Positions 15,996-23,811 of a DNA stretch of 64,000 bases are shown one piece after another. The translations under genes and the position numbers were made by a program. Under the pieces are notes generated by a model. It was not told the DNA's origin. It saw only the letters and a list, made by a program, of their open reading frames with translations, and ran no database searches. Each line of letters opens with the position of its first letter. Positions within the stretch are counted from its first letter, which is position 1. The stretch comes from Mycolicibacterium porcinum (GTDB lineage: Bacteria > Actinomycetota > Actinomycetes > Mycobacteriales > Mycobacteriaceae), in NCBI GenBank assembly GCA_002086835.1, contig MVIG01000011.1:161935-225934 (forward strand). The letters run 5' to 3'.

Positions 15996-16717
15996 GCTCC
16001 CGGTTCCTGGTTGCCGAAGACGGTGTGCAGGTGGTCGATGGCATGACTGCGGTGCTGGTGGTTCAACGCGACCACCCGATCGACATCGCGGGCCGCCATC
16101 GCATCGACCAGCAGCACGTGCTCACTGTTGACCTGGTCCAGATCCATCAGGTGGGCATACATCGGGCGGTAGGCGTCGGCGGTGTTCCACAGCTGGGTGA
16201 CGATCCGCTTGGTGCGCGCCATCCGACTGGCCTCGAAGGTCAGGAAGTGAAACTGCCTGTTCGCCAACCCCACCCCGATGAGATCAGCCTCGGCCGCGGC
16301 CCGGTCCATCGCGGCCATCTGCTCACGCATGGCATCGATGAGTTCGTCGGTGACCGCCGGCATCGCATCACGAATGAGTTCGGCCTCGAGGATGTCGCGA
16401 ATCCGGAACACCTCGACGAGCTCATCCAGCCCGAGTTGTGCGACGCGGTATCCGCTGTGCGGCACGTACGTGATGTATTCCTCGGCCTCAAGGGTTTTCA
16501 GCGCCTCGCGAACCGGAATCCGCGACATGCCGAACTGCTCGGCCAGGCTCTCCTGCACGATCCAGCTGCCGGGCGCGAGTTTGCCACTGGTGATGTCGCG
16601 TCGCAGCGCTTCGGCCACCGCCTGCTGGGCGGTTTTGGGCCGGACGAAATCCGACCGCGCTCCAGTTGCGGAGTCGGACGCGACGGCTGTACGTCGGGTG
16701 GCAGTTCGCGGTGGCAT
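15992..16717 (-). CDS. GntR-family transcriptional regulator (FadR/FCD subfamily)
   Basis: A 241-residue regulator. The winged helix-turn-helix spans about residues 28-95 (LRRDITSGKLAPGSWIVQESLAEQFGMSRIPVREALKTL in sequence order), and the C-terminal all-helical FCD domain has the putative metal/ligand histidines in NRQFHFLTFEAS and the NHQHRSHAIDH ending. An arginine- and threonine-rich N-terminal tail of about 25 residues precedes the DNA-binding domain. Operator d sits 20-40 bases before its start, suggesting autoregulation, and the same motif precedes the other operons of the island. The ligand is probably a pathway acid or its CoA ester. Confidence 0.9.
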   Translation of the reverse strand: MPPRTATRRTAVASDSATGARSDFVRPKTAQQAVAEALRRDITSGKLAPGSWIVQESLAEQFGMSRIPVREALKTLEAEEYITYVPHSGYRVAQLGLDELVEVFRIRDILEAELIRDAMPAVTDELIDAMREQMAAMDRAAAEADLIGVGLANRQFHFLTFEASRMARTKRIVTQLWNTADAYRPMYAHLMDLDQVNSEHVLLVDAMAARDVDRVVALNHQHRSHAIDHLHTVFGNQEPGA

Positions 16718-16737
16718 CAGGTCTCGCTTTCGCTAAT

Positions 16738-16756
16738 ATTGGATACTCTATGCGAT
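16738..16756 (-). promoter_or_regulatory. GntR-type operator d (regulator gene)
   Basis: The plus strand reads ATTGGATACTCTATGCGAT. It shares the TTGGATA half-site and TAT right half with the other three sites. It lies just upstream of the regulator's ATG and overlaps a possible -10 on the minus strand. Confidence 0.68.
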
Positions 16757-16825
16757 CACCAGGTCGCGATGCCAGATCGCCGCTCCATCGCGGCGCGTCA
16801 TAACAATCAGCCGTTGGGCACCGGC

Positions 16826-17599
16826 TCAGATCAGCTCGATCGCCTCGGCGATCGAAGGCAGCACCCGGCTGGGCCGGAACGGATAGCGTTCGATGTCCTC
16901 GACCGATGTCGAACCGGTGAGCACCAGGATGGTGTCCAGCCCCGCCTCGATCCCGGCCACCACATCGGTGTCCATCCGGTCCCCCACCATCACGGTGTTC
17001 TCGGAGTGCGCCTCGATCCGATTCAGGGCGCTGCGGAACATCATCGGGTTGGGCTTGCCGACGAAGTAGGGTTCGCGTCCGGTTGCCTTGGTGATCATCG
17101 CGGCCACCGACCCGGTCGCGGGCAGCGGTCCCTCCGCCGACGGACCGCTGACGTCAGGGTTGGTGGCGATGAACCGGGCACCGCCGAGGATCAGTCGGAC
17201 GGCCTTGGTGATCGCCTCGAACGAATACGTACGGGTCTCCCCCAGCACCACGTAGTCCGGGTCGATGTCGGTCAGGGTGTAGCCGGCCTCGTGCAGCGCG
17301 GTGGTCAGCCCGGCCTCACCGATCACGTAGGCCGAGCCACCCGGTTGCTGATCGTTGAGGAACGCCGCCGTGGCCAGGGCCGACGTCCAGATCGACAGCT
17401 CGGGCACGATCAGCCCGGAGCGCGCCAAGCGGGCGGCCAGGTCGCGCGGCGTGAAGATCGAATTATTGGTCAGGACCAGGAACGGCCGTTGCTTGTCGGC
17501 CAGGGTCTGCAGGAATTCGGCGGCGCCCGGCAGCGCGTGTTCTTCGCGTACCAGGACGCCGTCCATGTCGGTTAGCCAGCACTGGGCAGGTGAACGCAC
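16826..17599 (-). CDS. HAD-superfamily phosphatase, NagD-like
   Basis: A 257-residue HAD hydrolase of the NagD/PGP type (IIA subfamily). The four motifs are present: LTDMDGVLV with the nucleophilic aspartate, LTNNS, the lysine in FVGKPNP and the acidic GDRMDTD. Members dephosphorylate nucleotides, phosphoglycolate or sugar phosphates. GTG at 17599 matches the usual family length and places the DxDG motif near residue 10; the upstream 26 codons have no supporting signal. Substrate unknown, and not obviously part of the GntR island. Confidence 0.87.
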   Translation of the reverse strand: MRSPAQCWLTDMDGVLVREEHALPGAAEFLQTLADKQRPFLVLTNNSIFTPRDLAARLARSGLIVPELSIWTSALATAAFLNDQQPGGSAYVIGEAGLTTALHEAGYTLTDIDPDYVVLGETRTYSFEAITKAVRLILGGARFIATNPDVSGPSAEGPLPATGSVAAMITKATGREPYFVGKPNPMMFRSALNRIEAHSENTVMVGDRMDTDVVAGIEAGLDTILVLTGSTSVEDIERYPFRPSRVLPSIAEAIELI

Positions 17600-17663
17600 G
17601 GGTCCAGTGTCCCAATTTGCGCCGCGATCAGGGGCCAACCGGGTGATCGAGGTGTAAAACGCA

Positions 17664-17725
17664 CACCGAGACCGCACTCAGGGACAGATTTTTCGCGATT
17701 CTTGTCCCTGGGCGCAGTCTCGGTG
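17664..17725 (-). terminator. Long stem-loop after the aminotransferase gene
   Basis: Two 23-base arms (17664-17686 and 17703-17725) pair with three mismatched positions around a 16-base AT-rich loop. It lies 17 bases after the aminotransferase stop codon and before the NagD-like gene, so it can terminate the mmsA operon. The stem is unusually long for a simple terminator and has no T-run, so it may also be a dispersed repeat. Confidence 0.6.
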
Positions 17726-17741
17726 AAGAGCAGGCGCTAGA

Positions 17742-19127
17742 TCAGTTGGCGTGCTGATCGGCCACGTCGAGTGCGGAGTCCAGGATCGCCAGACCCTCGC
17801 GGGCCTCCTCCTCCGTGACGTTGCACGGCGGCACCACGTGGATGCGGTTGAAGTTGGCGAACGGGAGCAGGCCGTTGGCCTTGCACGCACCGACCACGGC
17901 GTTCATCGCCGGGCTGGAGCCACCGTAGGGCGCCAACGGTTCCCGGGTCTGCTGGTCGGCGACCAGTTCGACGGCCCAGAACACGCCCGCACCGCGAACC
18001 TCGCCGATGCTGCGGTGTTTGGCGGCCAACTCGGCCAGGCCCGGGGCCAGCACCTCGGCACCGATCTTGGCCGCGTTCTCGACCATGCCCTCGTCGGCCA
18101 TCGCGTTGATGGTCGCGACGGCGGCCGCGGTGGCCAGCGGATGGCCCGAGTACGTGAGCCCGCCCGGGTAGCTGCGATGCGCGAACGTCTCGTAGATGGC
18201 CGGGCTGATCGCCACGCCACCGAGCGGCACGTAACCGGAGTTGACCCCCTTGGCGAAGGTCATCAGGTCCGGCACCACGTCGAAATGCTCGATGGAGAAC
18301 CACTTTCCGCTGCGCCCGAATCCTGCCATCACCTCGTCGGCGATGAACACGATGCCGTAGCGGTCACAGATCTCCCGCACCCCGGCCATGTATCCGGGCG
18401 GGGGCACCATGATGCCCGCGGTACCCGGGATCGACTCCAGGATGATCGCGGCGATGGTGGTCGGGCCCTCCATCTGGATCAGCTTGTCGAGGTACTCCAG
18501 CGCGCGCTGGGATTCCTGTTCCTCGGTCTCGGCGTAGAACGACGAGCGATACAGGAACGGTCCGTTGAAGTGCACGATGCCTGCGTTGCCGCGGTCGTTG
18601 GGCCAGCGCCGCGGGTCACCGGTCAGGTTGATCGCGGTGTCGGTGCCACCGTGGTAGGCGCGGTACCGAGACAGCACCTTGTAGCGGCCGGTGTGCAGGC
18701 GGGCCATCCGGACCGCATGCTCGACCGCGTCGGCACCGCCGTTGGTGAAGAACACCTTGTTCAGCTCACCCGGGGTGCGCTCGGCGATCAGCCGGGCCGC
18801 CTCCGAGCGGGCCGCGTTGGCGTACTGCGGAGCCACCGTGCACAGCTTGGCGGCCTGCTCGGCAATGGCGGCAACAACTTTCGGGTGCTGGTGGCCGATG
18901 TTGGTGTTGACCAGCTGGCAGGAGAAGTCCAGCAGCCGATTGCCGTCGCCGTCCCACACATAGGAACCCTCGGCGGCGGTGATGGTCATCGGCGAGATCT
19001 CCTCCTGCGCCGACCAGGAGTGGAACACATGCGCACGGTCGAGTTCGTAGGCCCGGGCGGCCTCGGCCTTGGCCGCCTCGACGGTCAGCCCGTTGGGCAG
19101 CACGGAGGACTCTTGAGTCACAGTCAT
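17742..19127 (-). CDS. Class III aminotransferase (omega-amino acid type)
   Basis: A 461-residue PLP enzyme of fold type I, class III. The cofactor region is visible as FFTNGGADAVEHAVRMAR, the YHGGTD motif and IADEVMAGFGRSGKWF, with the Schiff-base lysine in TFAKGVNSGYVPLGG. Pairing with an MmsA-type semialdehyde dehydrogenase 13 bases upstream suggests beta-alanine, 3-aminoisobutyrate or a similar omega-amino acid as the donor, giving a malonate-type semialdehyde. ATG 19127 is used; the open frame before it covers the dehydrogenase gene. Confidence 0.87.
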   Translation of the reverse strand: MTVTQESSVLPNGLTVEAAKAEAARAYELDRAHVFHSWSAQEEISPMTITAAEGSYVWDGDGNRLLDFSCQLVNTNIGHQHPKVVAAIAEQAAKLCTVAPQYANAARSEAARLIAERTPGELNKVFFTNGGADAVEHAVRMARLHTGRYKVLSRYRAYHGGTDTAINLTGDPRRWPNDRGNAGIVHFNGPFLYRSSFYAETEEQESQRALEYLDKLIQMEGPTTIAAIILESIPGTAGIMVPPPGYMAGVREICDRYGIVFIADEVMAGFGRSGKWFSIEHFDVVPDLMTFAKGVNSGYVPLGGVAISPAIYETFAHRSYPGGLTYSGHPLATAAAVATINAMADEGMVENAAKIGAEVLAPGLAELAAKHRSIGEVRGAGVFWAVELVADQQTREPLAPYGGSSPAMNAVVGACKANGLLPFANFNRIHVVPPCNVTEEEAREGLAILDSALDVADQHAN

Positions 19128-19140
19128 GAGTGGAATTCTC

Positions 19141-20634
19141 TCACTTGTTCTCGGGGAACCCGAGGTTGATGCCCCCGTGGCTGGGGTCCAGCCAGCGGGT
19201 GGTGATGGCCTTGGTCCGGGTGAAGAAGTGGACGCCTTCGGCGCCGTGCGCGTGGCTGTCACCGAACAGCGATGCCTTCCAGCCGCCAAAGCTGAAGTAC
19301 GCCATCGGAACCGGGATCGGCACGTTGATGCCGACCATGCCGACCTCGACCTCGTTCTGGAACCGCCGCGCGGCGCCGCCGTCGTTGGTGAAGATCGCCG
19401 TGCCGTTGCCGTAGGGGTTGTTGTTGATCAACTCGAGCGCCTGCTCGTAGGTCTCGACCCGCAGCACCGACAGCACCGGGCCGAAGATCTCGTCGGTGTA
19501 GACGCTCATCTCCGGGGTGACGTTGTCGAGCAGGGTCGGGCCCAGCCAGAATCCGTCGGCCCCGCCGTTGGCGATCACGGTACGGCCGTCGAGCACCACC
19601 TTGGCGCCGTCGGATTCGCCGGCATCGATGTAGGACGCCACCTTGTCGCGATGGACCTTGGTGACCAGCGGACCCATGTCCGAATCCTTGGTTCCGTCAC
19701 CGGTTTTGATGGTGGCGGCGCGCTCGGCGATCTTGGCCACCAGCTCGTCGGCGATCGGGCCGACGGCGACGGCGGCCGAGATGGCCATGCAGCGCTCGCC
19801 GGCAGAACCGAAGCCGGCGTTGACCATGGCGTCGGCGGCCAGGTCGAGATCGGCGTCAGGCAGGATCACGGCGTGGTTCTTGGCCCCGCCGAGTGCCTGC
19901 ACGCGCTTGCCGGCCGCGGTCGCGGTGGCGTAGACGTACTGGGCGATCGGGGTGGAGCCGACGAAGGAGATCGCCTTGATCTTGGGGTTGGTCAGCAGCT
20001 CGTCGACCGCGGTCTTGTCGCCCTGCAGCACGTTGAACACGCCCTCGGGCAGGCCGGCCTCGGCCCACAGCCGGGCCATCCACAGCGATGCGCTCGGATC
20101 CTTCTCCGACGGCTTGATCACCACGGTGTTGCCCGCGGCGATGGCGATCGGGAAGAACCACATCGGCACCATGGCCGGGAAGTTGAACGGCGAGATGATG
20201 CCGACCGGGCCCAGCGGCTGCAGCACGGAGTGCACATCCACGTTGGTCGAGGCGTTCTCGGTGAAACCGCCCTTGAGCAGACTCGGGATGCCGCAGGCGA
20301 ATTCGACGACCTCGAGACCACGGCTCACTTCGCCGAGGGCGTCGGAGAGCACCTTGCCGTGCTCGGCGGTGATGAGCGCGGCGAGCTCGTCCTTGCGGGC
20401 GTTGAGCAACTCGCGGAAGGCGAACAGCACCGAGGTGCGCTTGGCCAGTGACGTGTCACGCCAGGCCGGGAAGGCGGCGACGGCGGCGTCGATCACCGCA
20501 CGGGCATCATCCACGCTGGCCAGTGCGACCTCGCCGGTGACCGCGCCCGTGGCCGGATTGGTCACCGGGGCAGTGGCGGTCGAGGTACCGGCAAATACCT
20601 TGCCGTCGCGCCAGTGCTGGATGACATTGCTCAT
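19141..20634 (-). CDS. mmsA: CoA-acylating methylmalonate-semialdehyde dehydrogenase
   Basis: A 497-residue aldehyde dehydrogenase of the MmsA branch. It carries the cofactor-binding SFVGSTPIAQYVY region, the NHAVILPDAD stretch, the catalytic cysteine in AGERCMAIS, and the branch-specific ending FFTRTKAITTRW. The enzyme converts methylmalonate or malonate semialdehyde plus CoA and NAD to propionyl-CoA or acetyl-CoA. ATG 20634 has AGGAAGG upstream. It forms an operon with the aminotransferase and is divergent from the PucR regulator, which probably controls it. Confidence 0.93.
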   Translation of the reverse strand: MSNVIQHWRDGKVFAGTSTATAPVTNPATGAVTGEVALASVDDARAVIDAAVAAFPAWRDTSLAKRTSVLFAFRELLNARKDELAALITAEHGKVLSDALGEVSRGLEVVEFACGIPSLLKGGFTENASTNVDVHSVLQPLGPVGIISPFNFPAMVPMWFFPIAIAAGNTVVIKPSEKDPSASLWMARLWAEAGLPEGVFNVLQGDKTAVDELLTNPKIKAISFVGSTPIAQYVYATATAAGKRVQALGGAKNHAVILPDADLDLAADAMVNAGFGSAGERCMAISAAVAVGPIADELVAKIAERAATIKTGDGTKDSDMGPLVTKVHRDKVASYIDAGESDGAKVVLDGRTVIANGGADGFWLGPTLLDNVTPEMSVYTDEIFGPVLSVLRVETYEQALELINNNPYGNGTAIFTNDGGAARRFQNEVEVGMVGINVPIPVPMAYFSFGGWKASLFGDSHAHGAEGVHFFTRTKAITTRWLDPSHGGINLGFPENK

Positions 20635-20734
20635 GGGTCCGAACCTTCCTGTGGCATTTGGGGTACGGCTATCACTCTGAGCCACCGTCAACACCTCAAG
20701 TGTCATCAACCTGTAAGTCTGATTGACTCGTTCA

Positions 20735-20747
20735 TTACACTTTGTAA
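20735..20747 (+). promoter_or_regulatory. Palindrome and -10 element directly before the PucR start
   Basis: TTACACTTTGTAA is a perfect palindrome (5-base arms, 3-base centre) that ends at the base before the ATG. TACACT at 20736-20741 is a good -10 with six bases to the ATG and no ribosome-binding site is visible, so the mRNA may be leaderless. The palindrome could be an autoregulatory operator. Confidence 0.5.
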
Positions 20748-22352
20748 ATGATCCCAAGCGTGCGCGACATCATCGAACTCCCGGTGGTGCGGGCCGGCGA
20801 ACCCGAGGTGCTCAGCGCGCAACAACTCGATCGCCCGGTGCGCTGGGTCCACGTCAGCGACATGCCCGACCTCGCCGGCCTCCTGCAAGGCGGCGAACTG
20901 GTACTCACCACCGGCGCCGCGCTGCGGGACGCACCCCGTGACTACCTGCGACGGATGCAGCGCGCAGGCGTCGTCGGGGTGGTGGTCGAACTGGGCACCC
21001 GCATCGAATCGCTTCCCGACAGCGTCGGCGAGACCGCTCAGACGCTCGGACTCGCGCTCGTGGTGCTGCATCGGGAGACCAAGTTCGTCGAGATCACCGA
21101 GGCGGTGCACCGGCTCATCGTGGCCGATCAGTACGAGGAACTCGAATTCGCCCACCGCACCCACAAAACCTTCACCGAGCTGAGCATGAAACGGCCCACG
21201 ATGGCCGACATCGTGCGCGCAGCGGCCGAGATGATCGACGAATCGGTGGTGCTCGAGGACCTGTCGCACCAGGTGCTGGCGATCTCACCCCGCCACGAGC
21301 CGGCCACCATCGTGCTCACCGACTGGCAGCGCCGGTCCCGGGCGATGACCGAACCGTGGGTCGCGACCGCTGTCGGCCCTCGCGCCGAGGAGTGGGGGCG
21401 GCTGATCGTTCCCCACGCCCCGTCGGCACCGGCCAAGACCACGATGGTCCTGGAACGCGCCGCCCAAGCGCTGGCCCTGCACCGGATGGCCGAACGCGGC
21501 CGGTCCGGACTCGAACATCAGGCCCAGAGCGGGTTGATCGACGACATCCTGGCCGGACGGATCGCCGACGACCGTGAGGCCGACGCCCGGGCCCTGGCAC
21601 TCGGCCTGCGCGCCGGCGGTCCCTATCTACCGACCATGGTGCGGGTCGGCACGCCACCGGACCGGCTCGACCCCGTCGGCACCCAGCGTCGCAACATCCG
21701 CATTCTCGACGCGATCACCCACAACGTGAAAGCCCAAGGGCACAGCGCGATCTGCTCGATCCGGCGGGACGGTGAGATCGGCCTGGTGCTGGCGCTGCAT
21801 CCGCGGCGCGGGCTCACCACCGACGCCGCGCTCAGCCGGCTGACCGAAGGCTGGCGCGAGGCCATCGCCCGCGGCGGCGACACCGACAAGGTCGTCGTCG
21901 CCGTCGGCGGTGAGGCCGGTGTGTTCGCCGACGCAGTCCACGGCTTGCGCGAGGCCGCCCACGTCGCAGAGGTCGCCGCGTCGATGTCGGATCAGGCCCG
22001 CCCGTTCGTGCGCGCCTCCGACGTCCGGCTGCGCGGGCTGATCACGCTGCTGCTCGACGATCCACGAGTCCAGATGTTCGCCGAGACCGAACTCAAGACC
22101 CTGCTGATCCACGACGCCGAGCAGGGCAGCGACGACGTGCAAGTGCTGCGCGGCTACCTCGAACTCGCCGGCAACAAGTCCGCGCTGGCCAAGCGCCTGC
22201 ACATGAGCCGCCCGGCGCTCTACAGCCGGCTGGCGTCGATCGAGCGCCGGCTCGGCGTCAACCTCGACGACGGTGAATCGATGACCTCGCTGCACGTGGC
22301 GTTGCTCGTACTCGACGCACAACGCAGCGCGGGCCCGCAGACAACGACCTGA
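20748..22352 (+). CDS. PucR-family transcriptional regulator
   Basis: A 534-residue regulator. The N-terminal PucR sensor domain covers about residues 1-125 (IPSVRDIIELPVVRAGEPEV, then LTTGAALRD), a variable middle follows, and the C-terminal helix-turn-helix is in LAGNKSALAKRLHMSRPALYSRL (about 475-500). The family activates or represses catabolism of purines, amino acids and related nitrogen compounds. It is divergent from mmsA with 113 bases between starts, so control of the mmsA-aminotransferase operon is likely. Confidence 0.9.
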   Translation: MIPSVRDIIELPVVRAGEPEVLSAQQLDRPVRWVHVSDMPDLAGLLQGGELVLTTGAALRDAPRDYLRRMQRAGVVGVVVELGTRIESLPDSVGETAQTLGLALVVLHRETKFVEITEAVHRLIVADQYEELEFAHRTHKTFTELSMKRPTMADIVRAAAEMIDESVVLEDLSHQVLAISPRHEPATIVLTDWQRRSRAMTEPWVATAVGPRAEEWGRLIVPHAPSAPAKTTMVLERAAQALALHRMAERGRSGLEHQAQSGLIDDILAGRIADDREADARALALGLRAGGPYLPTMVRVGTPPDRLDPVGTQRRNIRILDAITHNVKAQGHSAICSIRRDGEIGLVLALHPRRGLTTDAALSRLTEGWREAIARGGDTDKVVVAVGGEAGVFADAVHGLREAAHVAEVAASMSDQARPFVRASDVRLRGLITLLLDDPRVQMFAETELKTLLIHDAEQGSDDVQVLRGYLELAGNKSALAKRLHMSRPALYSRLASIERRLGVNLDDGESMTSLHVALLVLDAQRSAGPQTTT

Positions 22353-22362
22353 TGCGGGGCAT

Positions 22363-23775
22363 TCAATCGGTGAGCAGTTTCTTCTGCACCTTGCCCATCG
22401 CGTTTCTCGGCAGCTCGCCGACGAAGACGACTTCGCGCGGCCGCTTGTGCTGCGAAAGCGTCTGTGCCACAAACTCGATGAGACTGTCGGCGAGCCGAGG
22501 CCGGTTCCGGTCATCGGCCACCACGTATGCCACTACCCGCTGTCCCAGGTCGGCATCTGCGCGCCCCACAACTGCTGCCTCACGCACCGACGGATGAGCG
22601 AGAAGAGCGGTCTCGACCTCGCCCGCGCCGATTCGGTAGCCGCCCGACTTGATCAGATCCACTGATTCGCGCCCGACGATGCGGTGGAACCCGTCCGTGT
22701 CGCGGATGGCGACATCGCCGGTCATGAACCAGCCGTCGTCGGTCCATGCGGCCGCCGTGGCCTCGGGTCGATTGAGGTAGCCGTCGAACAGCATGGGGCC
22801 GCGGACCTGGAGCCGCCCGATGCTGGTGCCGTCGTCGGGAACCACCTGACCGTCGTCGGTGCGCAGCCTGGTGTCGACGCCGAGGACGGGTTGTCCGACC
22901 GAGCCGGGCCTGCGTTCGCCGTCGGCACGGGTGGACAGGGTGATCATCGTTTCACTCATGCCGTACCGCTCGATCGGTGTGCAGCCGGTGAGTTCGGCGA
23001 TGCGGTGAAAAACCGGGGTGACCAGCGGCGCGCTACCCGATACCAGCAGCCGGGCACCGCGCAGCGCCCGCGCCGACGCTTCGTCGGCGGCGATACGGGA
23101 CCACACCGTCGGCACGCCGAAGTACATCGTCCCCGCGGCGGCGGCGTAGCGCTCCGGTCGCGGTTTGACGGTGTGGATCACCCGGGAGCCGATGCGCAGT
23201 GAGGCCAGCACTCCCAGCATCAGTCCGTGCAGATGGAACAACGGCAGGCCGTGCACCACCGTGTCATCGCGTGTCCATTGCCACGCGTCGGCCACGGCAT
23301 CGATACCGGCCGCGAGCGCCCGATGGCTCAGGTTGACCCCCTTGGGCGCACCGGTGGTCCCCGACGTGTACAGAATCATCGCGACCGCCTCGGGCGACGG
23401 CGGCACCGGCACCTCGCCGCTCCCCCGTCCGCTGATGATCGCCGGTATCGCGGGGAGTCCCGAGTCGCGATGCGGCGGTCCGGCCCAGCACGTGACGCGG
23501 GCGTCGGTGAGCATGTGCCGCAGCTCGGCGGGGCCGGAGTCGGGGGGAATGGGGACCACCGGGACGCCGGCCAGCAGACAGCCCACCACGGCGACGACTG
23601 TCTCCAGAGTCGGTTGGGCACACACCGCAACCGGACCCGCGTCGGGCAATGTGCCCGCGAGCGCGCAGGCAGCGTCGAGCAACTGGGACCGCGACATGCT
23701 GCGCGAACCCACCGAGATCACGGCGGCAGTATCGGCCGATTCGCCCCCGGAAGGGTCAAGAGAGGTCAAAAGCAT
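22363..23775 (-). CDS. Malonyl-CoA-synthetase-like AMP-forming ligase (MatB/FadD36-like)
   Basis: A 470-residue adenylate-forming enzyme. The P-loop is ILYTSGTTGAPKG, followed by HGLPLFHLHGLMLG, the adenine site YGMSETM, and the C-terminal hinge-lysine region GRESVDLIKSGGYRIGAGEVE with the catalytic lysine in NAMGKVQKK. From memory it is closest to mycobacterial FadD36, a short MatB-like enzyme. With the MatC-like carrier just upstream it would activate malonate or a methyl-substituted malonate to its CoA ester. ATG 23775 matches the FadD36 N-terminus (MLLTSL); GTG 23811 is an alternative start. Confidence 0.85.
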   Translation of the reverse strand: MLLTSLDPSGGESADTAAVISVGSRSMSRSQLLDAACALAGTLPDAGPVAVCAQPTLETVVAVVGCLLAGVPVVPIPPDSGPAELRHMLTDARVTCWAGPPHRDSGLPAIPAIISGRGSGEVPVPPSPEAVAMILYTSGTTGAPKGVNLSHRALAAGIDAVADAWQWTRDDTVVHGLPLFHLHGLMLGVLASLRIGSRVIHTVKPRPERYAAAAGTMYFGVPTVWSRIAADEASARALRGARLLVSGSAPLVTPVFHRIAELTGCTPIERYGMSETMITLSTRADGERRPGSVGQPVLGVDTRLRTDDGQVVPDDGTSIGRLQVRGPMLFDGYLNRPEATAAAWTDDGWFMTGDVAIRDTDGFHRIVGRESVDLIKSGGYRIGAGEVETALLAHPSVREAAVVGRADADLGQRVVAYVVADDRNRPRLADSLIEFVAQTLSQHKRPREVVFVGELPRNAMGKVQKKLLTD

Positions 23776-23811
23776 TGGCGAACGAGTCCTTTCATCGCTG
23801 ATAACGGCCAC

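Noticed and set aside
17600-17677. N-terminal extension of the NagD-like phosphatase
   Set aside because: The extra 26 codons lack a ribosome-binding site and would push the DxDG motif away from its usual place near the N-terminus.
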